Source: Bacteroidales bacterium (GTDB lineage Bacteria > Bacteroidota > Bacteroidia > Bacteroidales > F082). Taken from it: a stretch of DNA of 64,000 nucleotides. The stretch is taken from contig JAEEON010000064.1 of the NCBI GenBank assembly GCA_016284305.1, forward strand, positions 36,810-100,809. The letters run 5' to 3'. The notes under the pieces are model-generated. The model was not told the DNA's origin. It saw only the letters and a list, made by a program, of their open reading frames with translations, and did not search any database. Both the position numbers and the translations under genes were made by a program. Positions 8,870-17,147 of this stretch are shown here, in pieces (the stretch's first letter is position 1; each line of letters starts with the position of its first letter).

Positions 8870-10822
8870 ATGACAACCGGTAACATTGGAGTAAAGACAG
8901 AAAACATTTTCCCTGTCATCAAGAAATTCTTGTATTCGGACCAGGAAATTTTCCTGCGCGAAATCATCAGCAATGCGGTGGACGCCACCCAGAAACTGAA
9001 GGCCTTAGCCGCCTCTGGCGAGTTCAAAGGCGAGCTGGGCGACCTCACCATCAAAGTTGAAGTCGATAAGAAGAAAAAGACCCTTACCGTCCGCGACCGC
9101 GGCATCGGCATGAACGCCGAAGAAGTCGATAAGTATATCAACCAAATCGCCTTCTCGGGCGCAGAAGAGTTTATCGCCAAGTTCAAGACCCAGAGTGAGG
9201 CGGAAGCCGCCAACATCATCGGCCACTTCGGACTGGGCTTCTACTCTGCCTTCATGGTATCCTCAAAGGTCTCTCTGATTTCCAAGTCCTGCAAGGAAGA
9301 AGGCACCAACGGCGTCATCTGGGAGTGCGACGGCAGCCCAGAATACACGATGAACGAAATCCCGAAGGGCGACCGCGGCACCGACGTTATCCTCTACATC
9401 AGTGACGACGCCGCTGAGTTCCTCGAAGAAGGCCGAATCCGCGAACTGCTCAACAAATACTGCAAGTTCCTGCCCATCCCGATTCAGTTTGGCACCAAGA
9501 AAGTGCAGGAACCCATTGAAGAAGAGGCATCCGCAGAAAACGAAGCAAATAACGACGAAAAGAAAGAAGACAAGAAGCCGAAAACCAAGGAAGTGGAGAA
9601 ACCTTGGATCATCAACGACGTGGCCCCGCTGTGGAAGAAAGCCCCGACAGACATCAAGGACGAGGAGTACAACGACTTCTACCACACACTCTACCCGATG
9701 AACTTCGGCGAGCCGCTGTTCCACATCCACCTCAACGTGGACTACCCCTTCAACCTCACGGGTATCCTCTATTTCCCGAAGGTGAAGAACCGCTACGAGT
9801 TCCAGCGCAACAAGATCCAACTCTACTGCAACGAGGTCTTCGTCACCGACTCAGTGGAAGGCATCCTGCCCGAGTTCCTCTCACTGCTGCATGGTGTCAT
9901 CGACTCGCCTGATATCCCTCTGAACGTTAGCCGCTCGTTCCTGCAAAGTGACCAAAACGTGAAGAAAATCTCGACCTACATCACGAAAAAGGTGGCCGAG
10001 AAACTGGAGGAGCTTTTCAAGAAAGACCGCGAAGCCTACGAGAAGAACTGGGACGACATCCGCGTGTTCATCGAATACGGCATGATGAGCGACCCGAAGT
10101 TCTACGAACGCGCCGAGAAGTTCTTCCTTTTCAAGGACACCGAAGACAAATACTACACCATCGAGGAATATAAAAACCTCATCAAGGAGCAGCAGACCAA
10201 CAAGGACAAGATGCTTGTGTATCTGTATGCCACCGACAAGGACGACCAATACACCAACATCGAGAACGCCAAGGCCAAGGGCTACAATGTGCTGATGATG
10301 GACGGCATCCTTGACCCGCATTTCATCAGCGCCTACGAGCAGAAGGAAGGCGAGAAAGGCGACGACAGCCGTGCAATGTTTGCCCGTGTCGATTCCAACA
10401 CCATCGACAAGCTCATCGTGAAGGACGACAAGGAAGCCGCCTCGGGTCTCGACGACAAGCAGAAAGAGACCTTGAAAGCCGCCTTCGAGAAGGTCATCGA
10501 CAAGGTGAAGTTCAACGTGGAGTTCAGCAACGAAGGTGCTGAAGCCGCTCCCGTGGAGGTCACCCAAAACGAGTGGATGCGCCGTATGAAGGAGATGGAG
10601 CAGATGGGCGGCGGTCCGATGTCATTCTACGGTTCGATGCCCGACAGCTACACGCTGATGCTCAACACGAATAGCCCCGTCATCACCGGCTTACTTGACA
10701 AGGACGAAGCCGCACAAGAAGCCACCATCAGGCAAATCTACGACCTCGCTTTGCTCTCCAAGAATTTGCTGAAGGGCAAGGACCTGAGCGAATTTGTCAA
10801 AAGGAATATGAACCTGTTATAA
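8870..10822 (+). CDS. htpG: Molecular chaperone HtpG (Hsp90)
   Basis: A 650-residue Hsp90. The N-terminal GHKL ATPase carries EIISNAVDATQK, DRGIGM and the GHFGLGFYSAFMV lid region. A middle domain follows (FPKVKNRYEFQRNKIQLY, VSRSFLQSD) and then a C-terminal dimerisation region. A charged linker (EEEASAENEANNDEKKEDKK, about residues 220-240) joins N and middle domains. It folds client proteins in the cytoplasm in an ATP cycle. It is monocistronic: the symporter is divergent and a REP cluster follows the stop codon within 6 bp. Length is slightly below the usual 670-690 residues of Bacteroidetes homologues but all domains are present. Confidence 0.97.
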   Translation: MTTGNIGVKTENIFPVIKKFLYSDQEIFLREIISNAVDATQKLKALAASGEFKGELGDLTIKVEVDKKKKTLTVRDRGIGMNAEEVDKYINQIAFSGAEEFIAKFKTQSEAEAANIIGHFGLGFYSAFMVSSKVSLISKSCKEEGTNGVIWECDGSPEYTMNEIPKGDRGTDVILYISDDAAEFLEEGRIRELLNKYCKFLPIPIQFGTKKVQEPIEEEASAENEANNDEKKEDKKPKTKEVEKPWIINDVAPLWKKAPTDIKDEEYNDFYHTLYPMNFGEPLFHIHLNVDYPFNLTGILYFPKVKNRYEFQRNKIQLYCNEVFVTDSVEGILPEFLSLLHGVIDSPDIPLNVSRSFLQSDQNVKKISTYITKKVAEKLEELFKKDREAYEKNWDDIRVFIEYGMMSDPKFYERAEKFFLFKDTEDKYYTIEEYKNLIKEQQTNKDKMLVYLYATDKDDQYTNIENAKAKGYNVLMMDGILDPHFISAYEQKEGEKGDDSRAMFARVDSNTIDKLIVKDDKEAASGLDDKQKETLKAAFEKVIDKVKFNVEFSNEGAEAAPVEVTQNEWMRRMKEMEQMGGGPMSFYGSMPDSYTLMLNTNSPVITGLLDKDEAAQEATIRQIYDLALLSKNLLKGKDLSEFVKRNMNLL

Positions 10823-10827
10823 AGGAT

Positions 10828-10986
10828 GCCCCGTAGGGGCAACAACCATCAGCCCAGGGCAACGCCCTGGGAAATAGAATTACGAGAGCGATTGAACCAT
10901 GTTAGCGCCCCGTAGGGGCAACAGCCATCAGCCCAGGGCAACGCCCTGGGTATGATAGTTATCATTGTTAACCGCCCTGAAAGGGC
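10828..10986 (+). repeat. REP cluster upstream of the transposase
   Basis: Two copies of a composite repeat: GCCCCGTAGGGGC (10828-10840 and 10907-10919), then CCCAGGGCAACGCCCTGGG (10853-10871 and 10932-10950). A third hairpin, GCCCTGAAAGGGC, lies at 10974-10986. Each is a short perfect or near-perfect palindrome able to form a hairpin. They end 15 bp before the transposase ATG. Confidence 0.85.
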
Positions 10987-11001
10987 AAAAGCAATCACAT
11001 C

Positions 11002-11457
11002 ATGTCACAATCGCTCTGTAAAATATACGTACACATCATTTTTCACATCAAAACCACCAGTCCTTCCATTCTCGAAGAACATTTGGAGCGCGTTCACTCC
11101 TACATCGGACAACTCATCAATACCACGGGATGTCAATCGATACTAGTAGGTGGCGTTTCAAACCATGTTCACATAGTCTGTCAGCTCTCAAAAAGCGAAA
11201 CCATCTCACATCTTTTGGAAGAGGTCAAGCGAAACAGCAGCCGCTGGATAAAAACTATCGATGACAGATACCGAGATTTTGCCTGGCAAGGCGGTTATGC
11301 TGCATTCTCTGTCAGTGAATCTGTATTGCCTAAAACGATAGATTATGTAAGGAATCAAAAAACTCATCACAAAAAAATAAGTTTTCAAAACGAGTATTTA
11401 TATTTCTTAAAGCTTTACAGGGTCAAATATGACAAGAGATACGTGTTTTCTGACTGA
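11002..11457 (+). CDS. REP-associated tyrosine transposase (RAYT, IS200-like Y1)
   Basis: A 151-residue Y1 transposase. The HUH metal-binding motif is HVH in GVSNHVHIVCQ and the nucleophilic Tyr is expected in IDYVRNQKTHH. Length and motifs fit the IS200/IS605 TnpA superfamily. The gene is framed by REP palindromes, direct upstream and inverted downstream, which is the layout of domesticated RAYT genes that process REP hairpins rather than a self-mobile IS. No TnpB, no target duplication and no other IS ends are seen. The gene appears intact. Confidence 0.85.
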   Translation: MSQSLCKIYVHIIFHIKTTSPSILEEHLERVHSYIGQLINTTGCQSILVGGVSNHVHIVCQLSKSETISHLLEEVKRNSSRWIKTIDDRYRDFAWQGGYAAFSVSESVLPKTIDYVRNQKTHHKKISFQNEYLYFLKLYRVKYDKRYVFSD

Positions 11458-11470
11458 CCATGGAGCTTTT

Positions 11471-11551
11471 GCCCTTTCAGGGCGACATTATTAATCGCTC
11501 ACATTTACCCAGGGCGTTGCCCTGGGCTATTTGCCGTTGGCCTTTCAGGCC
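11471..11551 (-). repeat. Inverted REP copies downstream of the transposase
   Basis: GCCCTTTCAGGGC (11471-11483) and CCCAGGGCGTTGCCCTGGG (11508-11526) are exact reverse complements of units found upstream of the transposase. A related hairpin GGCCTTTCAGGCC (11539-11551) follows. The transposase gene is thus bracketed by REPs in opposite orientation. Confidence 0.85.
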
Positions 11552-11573
11552 ATCCTACAGCCTGAAGATTTTT

Positions 11574-12287
11574 TTAGGTCCGTACCGCCCGCACCACCTG
11601 TCCCCTGCAACGCTCGCTGCTGCCACAGATGTGGGCGCTATATATATTGAAATGAATCCCCCATGCACGGTATGGGAATTCGGTGTTGAGCGTGCTTGAC
11701 CAATACAGGCCAAGACCCTCATCGTTGTGTATATCATTCCACCAATAACCAACAGCAGGAAGAAAGAGGGTATTCCCATTTTTGGCAGTCAGAAGCCAAC
11801 CCTCCACTCCTTCAAGTTCACTCCATTCACCAACGGTGTTTTCAAACAACTCTTCCCATTCTTTCTTGGTAGGCATACGCCATCCGGATCCCCAAACAGT
11901 TGCAGCCACATCATCAGCAGGCTCCAACAGGATCAAATCGTCAACAAACCCGTCAAGCCCATACACCGAATCAGAACAATATTTGGTGAATTCATAATGC
12001 TCGTCAAGAAAACTGCCATACTGATAGTATTTCCAACCAAAAACCTCTTTCGGTGCTATCTCACCCCAAGAAAAAAACTCGCCCTCATCTTCAGGACTGT
12101 CGCCTCCCACATTACAAGTAGCCCACAGTGTACCATTGGGCAAGCCAAGGTCAACATAATCATGTACCATGTCCATGGTATCTGGAGCGCTAGGACCAAC
12201 AGGGGCCACAGGGTCTTCCGGTTTACCACAACCCACCCATAACGAAGCAATCACAACGGCTGCAAAACCCATCAAAGCTCTTTTCAT
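11574..12287 (-). CDS. Lipoprotein with FISUMP-like domain
   Basis: A 237-residue protein with a lipoprotein signal ending SLWVGC (lipidated Cys near residue 20) and a short Pro-rich linker. The rest matches the Fibrobacter succinogenes major paralogous (FISUMP)/DUF1566-like pattern: VDLGLPNGTLWATCNVGG, FFSWGE, WRMPTKKEWEEL, LYWSST and a C-terminal RAV. These domains occur as large paralogous families of cell-surface proteins; their ligand is not known. The stop lies just beyond the REP cluster. It is a single-gene unit facing away from the TPM gene at 12356. Confidence 0.75.
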   Translation of the reverse strand: MKRALMGFAAVVIASLWVGCGKPEDPVAPVGPSAPDTMDMVHDYVDLGLPNGTLWATCNVGGDSPEDEGEFFSWGEIAPKEVFGWKYYQYGSFLDEHYEFTKYCSDSVYGLDGFVDDLILLEPADDVAATVWGSGWRMPTKKEWEELFENTVGEWSELEGVEGWLLTAKNGNTLFLPAVGYWWNDIHNDEGLGLYWSSTLNTEFPYRAWGIHFNIYSAHICGSSERCRGQVVRAVRT

Positions 12288-12329
12288 AACACATTATTAA
12301 TGACAACCACAAAGAAACAAAAAAAAGTT

Positions 12330-12337
12330 TAATTTTG
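12330..12337 (+). promoter_or_regulatory. -7 box for the TPM gene
   Basis: TAATTTTG (TAnnTTTG) lies 18 bp before the ATG at 12356. No clear -33 TTG is present. Confidence 0.35.
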
Positions 12338-12355
12338 CGACCAAAAGGGAAGAAT

Positions 12356-12799
12356 ATGTCAAACGCAATTACCATACTGAACCGCGAGGAAGACCACCGC
12401 GTGGTGGAGGCCATCAAACAGGCCGAGCTGAACACCTCGGGCGAGATTAAGGTACATATCGAGAACCGTTGCCACGGTGATGTGGAGGAACGTAGCCTGT
12501 TTCTCTTCAACCACCTCAAGCTCAACGAGACCAAACTGCGCAACGGAGTCCTCATCTACCTTGCTGTCAAGGACCATAAGTTCGCCATCCTTGGCGACGA
12601 GGGTATCAACAAGGTGGTTGGACAAGACTTTTGGAATGACGTGAAAGACATGATGCTGGGGTATTTCAAGGAAGCTCGTTTTGTTGAAGGGCTGGAGCAA
12701 GGCATCCTACGCTGCGGCGAGAAACTCAAAGCCTTCTTCCCCTATCAAACTGATGACGTCAATGAAATACCCGACGACATCTCCTACGAAAACAACTAA
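12356..12799 (+). CDS. TPM-domain protein, soluble
   Basis: The start is the ATG at 12356; the open frame begins a few codons earlier but that region overlaps the promoter box. The 147-residue protein is almost only a TPM domain (PF04536): AIKQAELNTSGEIKVHIE, NGVLIYLAVKDHKFAILGDEGI. It has no signal peptide or membrane segment, unlike the TPM protein at 13820-14575. In plants a TPM protein acts in photosystem II repair; in bacteria the role is not settled. The EamA transporter gene follows after 18 bp, so the two are likely cotranscribed. Confidence 0.8.
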   Translation: MSNAITILNREEDHRVVEAIKQAELNTSGEIKVHIENRCHGDVEERSLFLFNHLKLNETKLRNGVLIYLAVKDHKFAILGDEGINKVVGQDFWNDVKDMMLGYFKEARFVEGLEQGILRCGEKLKAFFPYQTDDVNEIPDDISYENN

Positions 12800-12817
12800 T
12801 CCTTTCTATTCCTTTCT

Positions 12818-13762
12818 ATGGTCTCTTCTTATTTTGGTGAAATCATTGCCCTCGTTGTGGCCATCTCTTGGACTGCGACGGCTCTGTTCGCCGATGTAGC
12901 CAGTCACAGGTTGGGATCTCTGCCGCTGAACCTCATCCGCATGGTGCTCTCCTGGCTATTCCTCTCCGTGATGCTCTGGATTGTCACCGGTGCCCCTTAT
13001 CCCTTGTATGCCAGTGGCAAAGCTTGGTTTTGGCTAGCTTTGTCGGGATTGGTGGGCTATGTGTTTGGCGACTATTGCCTTTTCAATTCTTATATCGTCT
13101 TCGGGTCACGTTACGGTCAGCTTTTCATGACCCTAGCGCCACCTATGGCGGGCATTGCTGGATGGCTGATGTTGGGCGAGTCGATGTCATGGCATTCCTG
13201 GATCGCCATGGCAGTCACGCTCACTGGCATAGCCATCTCAATCTTGGCTCGCGGTGGAGAGAACCACAAACTCACCTTGAAGCTCCCGCTGAAAGGCGTT
13301 CTATTCGGCATTGGTGCTGGCGTAGGGCAAGGTGTTGGACTGGTACTCAGCAAGATAGGTTTAGAGCATTATGCCCAGTCCATCCCTGCCGAAGCACCGC
13401 AGTCCATCGTTAGGATGATGCCCTTTGCCGGCACCTACATCCGCGCCGTGGCAGGCTTCGTGGGGTTCTTCCTCCTCCTTGCCATGATGAAACAGCTGAG
13501 CTCCGTAGGCAAGGCGTTCCACGACCGCAAGGGGATGCTATATGCCACCCTCACCACTTTCTTCGGTCCCTTCCTTGGAGTCTCGCTGTCGCTGATGGCT
13601 GTCCAATATGCCAAGGCCGGCATCGCCTCTACCCTCATGGCACTCACCCCTGTTCTCATCATCGTCCCCTACGCCATCATTCACAAACAAAAAATATCCA
13701 TTAAGGAAGTCATCGGCACACTGATCACCATGGTAGGCGTCGCCCTGTTTTTCCTGTTGTAA
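12818..13762 (+). CDS. EamA/DMT-family transporter
   Basis: A 314-residue, very hydrophobic protein with about ten membrane helices arranged as two EamA repeats, each ending in a conserved GE(S/V) region (LMLGESMSWHSW and KEVIGTLITMVGVALF). Members of the drug/metabolite superfamily export amino acids, nucleotides or other metabolites, or take them up; the substrate cannot be assigned. It sits between two TPM-domain genes on the same strand, but the second TPM gene has its own promoter. Confidence 0.85.
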   Translation: MVSSYFGEIIALVVAISWTATALFADVASHRLGSLPLNLIRMVLSWLFLSVMLWIVTGAPYPLYASGKAWFWLALSGLVGYVFGDYCLFNSYIVFGSRYGQLFMTLAPPMAGIAGWLMLGESMSWHSWIAMAVTLTGIAISILARGGENHKLTLKLPLKGVLFGIGAGVGQGVGLVLSKIGLEHYAQSIPAEAPQSIVRMMPFAGTYIRAVAGFVGFFLLLAMMKQLSSVGKAFHDRKGMLYATLTTFFGPFLGVSLSLMAVQYAKAGIASTLMALTPVLIIVPYAIIHKQKISIKEVIGTLITMVGVALFFLL

Positions 13763-13768
13763 TCTTCT

Positions 13769-13798
13769 TGCATCCAATATCAAAAAAGATTATCTTTG
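13769..13798 (+). promoter_or_regulatory. Promoter for the secreted TPM protein
   Basis: TTG at 13769-13771, a 19-bp spacer and TATCTTTG at 13791-13798 are a textbook Bacteroidetes promoter, 21 bp before the ATG at 13820. Confidence 0.65.
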
Positions 13799-13819
13799 CA
13801 AATTCAATCCTTGCGAACC

Positions 13820-14575
13820 ATGCTTCAAAAAAGATCCATATTCTTTCTGTTTCTTCTGACACTGTGCATCGTTCTTCATGCTCAGCTGCCCTCAAAGCCG
13901 GTTCCACCCCGTTTGGTCAACGATTACACGGGGACACTCACCAGCAGCCAGATGAACAATCTGGAGCGGATGTTAGTCAACTACAACGACACCACCTCGA
14001 CACAATTCTTGGTGCTACTCGTTGACGACCTGCAAGGTTATGACATCCACGAATATGCCACAGAGATAGGGCACAGCTGGGGGGTCGGCCAAAAAGGAAA
14101 GGACAACGGAGCGGTGATCGTGGTCAAGCCCCAAAAAGGAAACAGCAAGGGAAGGGTTACTATTAGCGTGGGTTACGGTCTGGAGGAATACATCACTGAC
14201 GCAGCTTCCAAACGCATCATCGAGAAAGAGATGATCCCTGCCTTCAAGCAGAACGACTATTACACAGGCATTGTCAAGGCTGTAGAAGTGATGATGGACC
14301 TCTGCTCAGGCAAGTTCACCGCTGACGAATACGCCAAAAATGAAGGTATCCCCGTATGGCTTATCATCATCTTCATCATCGCATTGGTCCTCATCTTCTC
14401 CAAAGGCAACAACCAAAACTACACCAGCGGAGGCAGTCGAACCATTTGGATCCCCATGGGAGGCTTCGGTGGAGGTGGCTTTGGAGGTGGAGGTAGCTTC
14501 GGAGGCGGAGGTGGAGGCTTCGGCGGTTTTGGAGGCGGAGGCTTCGGTGGCGGCGGCGCGAGCGGAAGTTGGTAA
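13820..14575 (+). CDS. Membrane TPM-domain protein with Gly-rich tail (YgcG-like)
   Basis: The ATG at 13820 gives a signal peptide (MLQKRSIFFLFLLTLCIVLHAQ) after the promoter; the track-style upstream start would be TTG. A TPM domain follows (VNDYTGTLTSSQM, DNGAVIVVKP, VSVGYGLEEYITDAASK-type motif). A membrane helix lies near residues 180-197 (VWLIIIFIIALVLIF). The end is about 45 residues of Gly/Phe/Ser repeats. This is the YgcG layout: periplasmic TPM domain, one helix, low-complexity tail. Function is unknown; roles in envelope quality control have been proposed for relatives. Confidence 0.85.
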   Translation: MLQKRSIFFLFLLTLCIVLHAQLPSKPVPPRLVNDYTGTLTSSQMNNLERMLVNYNDTTSTQFLVLLVDDLQGYDIHEYATEIGHSWGVGQKGKDNGAVIVVKPQKGNSKGRVTISVGYGLEEYITDAASKRIIEKEMIPAFKQNDYYTGIVKAVEVMMDLCSGKFTADEYAKNEGIPVWLIIIFIIALVLIFSKGNNQNYTSGGSRTIWIPMGGFGGGGFGGGGSFGGGGGGFGGFGGGGFGGGGASGSW

Positions 14576-14587
14576 GGTGAAAGGTGA

Positions 14588-14863
14588 GAGGTGAAAGGTG
14601 AGAACTCGCACTGACCAGTCAGCACCTCGAAGAGGTGCCCTCTCAATAACCCCAGGTGAGCGAGCATAGCGAGCGTAACCTGGGGAGGAAAGTGAGCGAG
14701 CATAGCAAACGTAACCTGGGGAGGAAGGTGAAAGGTGAGAACTCGCGCTGACCAGTCAGCACCTCGAAGAGGTGCCCTCTCAATAACCCCAGGTGAGCGA
14801 GCATAGCGAGCGTAACCTGGGGAGGAAAGTAAGCGAGCATAGCGAGCGCAACCTGGGGAACTA
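14588..14863 (+). repeat. Two tandem copies of a 138-bp repeat
   Basis: Positions 14588-14725 and 14726-14863 are near-identical copies. Each holds GAACTCGC, CACCTCGAAGAGGTG (a hairpin), then CCCCAGG matched by CCTGGGG, around an AGCGAGCATAGCGAGCG core. That core is itself present twice in each unit. The region fills the 317 bp between the TPM gene and the DUF4301 gene. No gene is seen in it. Confidence 0.85.
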
Positions 14864-14892
14864 ACAAGAAAACAACAAAAAAACTAATAATC

Positions 14893-16404
14893 ATGAATAA
14901 AGAAGATCTCATTCAGCTATCGGAACGAAACATCACGGAAGAACAAGTAAACCAACAAGTGGCGCAACTGAAACGTGGCACCGTGTATGTCAACCTCATC
15001 AGGCCTGCTACCATTGGCGACGGCATACTTCGCATGACGGAGGAGCAAGTGAAACAACTCATCGAGACTTTCGAGGAGGATCGTGAATTCTACCAATTCA
15101 CTAAGTTCGTCCCTGCCTCAGGAGCCGCATCCAGAATGTTCAAGGACCTCTTCACCTTCGTCGAGAATGGCGTTGAGACCAAGTTTACCGAGATCTTCTT
15201 TGCCCATATCGATCGATTTGCCTTCTTTGAGGATTTGAATCAAGCCTGCAACAAGTTGTATCACACTGATATCAAGGATCTTATCAGCAAAAACCGCAAA
15301 GTAGATATCGTAAAGGCATTGCTGTTGGATGATGGCATGGCCTATGGGAAACTTCCTAAAGCCCTGCTGAAATTCCACCATTATCCGGAATTCAACCGCT
15401 TGGCTTTGGAAGAACATCTGGTTGAAGCAGCACGTTATGCCACCAACGCCGATGGCACTGCCCTACTCCATTTCACCGTCTCCCCCGAACATGAGCAGTT
15501 TTTCAGAGACACTGTCGATCAACTGAAAAACGACTATGAAAAACGCTATGGCATTCACTACCAGATCAGTTATTCCTGCCAAAAGCCTTCCACCGACACC
15601 GTGGCCATCGATACTGACGGAGAACTGTTCCGCGAAAAAGACGGCAAGTTGCTGTTCCGCCCCGGAGGACATGGTGCACTCATCGAAAACCTCAACGACC
15701 TGGGCCAAGAGGTGGTCTTCATCAAGAACATTGATAATATCGTTCCTGAGACTCGTATCGACACCACCGTCATGTATAAAAAGGTGCTGGCCGGACTACT
15801 GCTTAAGCTTCAACAACAGACCTTCGACTACCTCGAGCAACTGGATGAAGGCGGATGCACCAATGAGGAACTCGATGAGATTCTCCGTTTTGCCAAGGAT
15901 GAGCTGATGATCGATGTACCCGACTTCGTCAGCCAATACGATGCTTTGGAAAAGACCGACTTCCTGTACGATTGCCTTAACCGCCCAATGCGCATCTGTG
16001 GCATGGTGAAAAACGAAGGCGAACCCGGTGGAGGTCCGTTCTGGGTAAGAGACAACGACGATGTGGTGTCGCTTCAGATCATCGAATCGTCGCAGATCAA
16101 ACACAACGACGCTGCCCAAGAGGCCATCTTCCAAGCCTCTACTCACTTCAACCCAGTTGACCTGATTTGCGGCTGCTGGAATTACAAGGGTGAAGCCTTC
16201 AACTTGACCGAATATGTGGACCCGAACACCGGATTCGTCTCCAACAAGTCGAAAGATGGTCGTGAGCTGAAAGCATTGGAACTCCCCGGCCTCTGGAACG
16301 GAGCCATGGCAGATTGGATCACCATCTTCGTCGAGGTGCCCATCGAGACCTTTAACCCCGTCAAGACCGTCAACGACCTCCTCAAACCCATGCATAATTC
16401 TTAA
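14893..16404 (+). CDS. DUF4301 family protein
   Basis: A 503-residue cytoplasmic protein with no signal or membrane segment, matching the Bacteroidetes family DUF4301 over its length. Visible landmarks are KFVPASGAASRMFKDL near residue 75, DDGMAYGKLPKALLKFH, FRPGGHGALIENLNDL and a C-terminal DWITIFVEVPI. The PASGAASRM and GGHGALI segments look like phosphate- or nucleotide-binding loops, and the fold may be nucleotidyltransferase-like; this is inference. The FtsE gene follows after 33 bp on the same strand. Confidence 0.8.
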   Translation: MNKEDLIQLSERNITEEQVNQQVAQLKRGTVYVNLIRPATIGDGILRMTEEQVKQLIETFEEDREFYQFTKFVPASGAASRMFKDLFTFVENGVETKFTEIFFAHIDRFAFFEDLNQACNKLYHTDIKDLISKNRKVDIVKALLLDDGMAYGKLPKALLKFHHYPEFNRLALEEHLVEAARYATNADGTALLHFTVSPEHEQFFRDTVDQLKNDYEKRYGIHYQISYSCQKPSTDTVAIDTDGELFREKDGKLLFRPGGHGALIENLNDLGQEVVFIKNIDNIVPETRIDTTVMYKKVLAGLLLKLQQQTFDYLEQLDEGGCTNEELDEILRFAKDELMIDVPDFVSQYDALEKTDFLYDCLNRPMRICGMVKNEGEPGGGPFWVRDNDDVVSLQIIESSQIKHNDAAQEAIFQASTHFNPVDLICGCWNYKGEAFNLTEYVDPNTGFVSNKSKDGRELKALELPGLWNGAMADWITIFVEVPIETFNPVKTVNDLLKPMHNS

Positions 16405-16437
16405 TCTCAATTCTCACCTCTCAATTCTCACCTCCCC

Positions 16438-17109
16438 ATGTCCGTCATCGAACTAAAAAACGCCAACATCTATCAGCGCGATAAACTCATCCTATCCAAT
16501 GTGAATTTCAGCATCGAAAGAGGCGAATTCGTCTATCTCATCGGAAGGACCGGCAGCGGCAAGTCATCGCTGCTCAGGACCCTTTATGCCGAACTTCCCA
16601 CCCACGATGGCATGGTGTATGTGGCGGGTTATGACTTGTCAGAGATCCGAAGAAGGCAGATCCCCTATCTGAGAAGAAAGTTAGGCATCGTGTTCCAAGA
16701 CTTTCAACTGCTTGATGACCGCAACGTGGAAGCCAACCTCGAATTCGTGCTGAGAGCTACGGGATGGTATGACAAAGAGAGAATCAGCATGCGTATTGAT
16801 GAGGCTTTGGACAAAGTGGGACTGAGAAACAAACGCAAAAACATGCCTTATAACCTCTCAGGAGGCGAGCGTCAAGGTGTGGCCATCGCACGCGCCTTAT
16901 TGAACAACCCCGACGTCATCATCGCCGACGAGCCCACCGGCAACCTCGACCCTGAAACCGCCCTCGACGTGCTCAAAATGCTGCTCCGCATCAGCGACAG
17001 CGGCACCGCCGTTCTCATGGCAACACACAACTACGGCCTCATCCAGAAATACCCCGGACGCATCATCAAATGCGAAGACCACAAGGTCATTTGCTCGGTG
17101 GTAGAGTGA
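16438..17109 (+). CDS. ftsE: Cell-division ABC ATPase FtsE
   Basis: A 223-residue ABC ATPase. Walker A is GRTGSGKSSLL (36-46), Q-loop VFQDFQLL, signature LSGGERQGVAIARAL, Walker B VIIADEPTGNLDP and H-loop ATHN. Sequence and length fit FtsE, which with FtsX couples the divisome to cell-wall hydrolases. No ftsX is adjacent, as is common in Bacteroidetes where ftsX lies elsewhere. A lipoprotein-export LolD-type ATPase is the main alternative. It follows DUF4301 after 33 bp; the genes on the far side are convergent. Confidence 0.85.
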   Translation: MSVIELKNANIYQRDKLILSNVNFSIERGEFVYLIGRTGSGKSSLLRTLYAELPTHDGMVYVAGYDLSEIRRRQIPYLRRKLGIVFQDFQLLDDRNVEANLEFVLRATGWYDKERISMRIDEALDKVGLRNKRKNMPYNLSGGERQGVAIARALLNNPDVIIADEPTGNLDPETALDVLKMLLRISDSGTAVLMATHNYGLIQKYPGRIIKCEDHKVICSVVE

Positions 17110-17147
17110 AGGGGAGATGAAAATTGAAAGGTGAAAAGTGAAAGATA

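Noticed and set aside
14450..14575. Short-period repeats in the Gly-rich tail, looking like a CRISPR or microsatellite
   Set aside because: They are in frame and encode the Gly/Phe tail of the TPM protein; unit lengths vary and there are no spacers.
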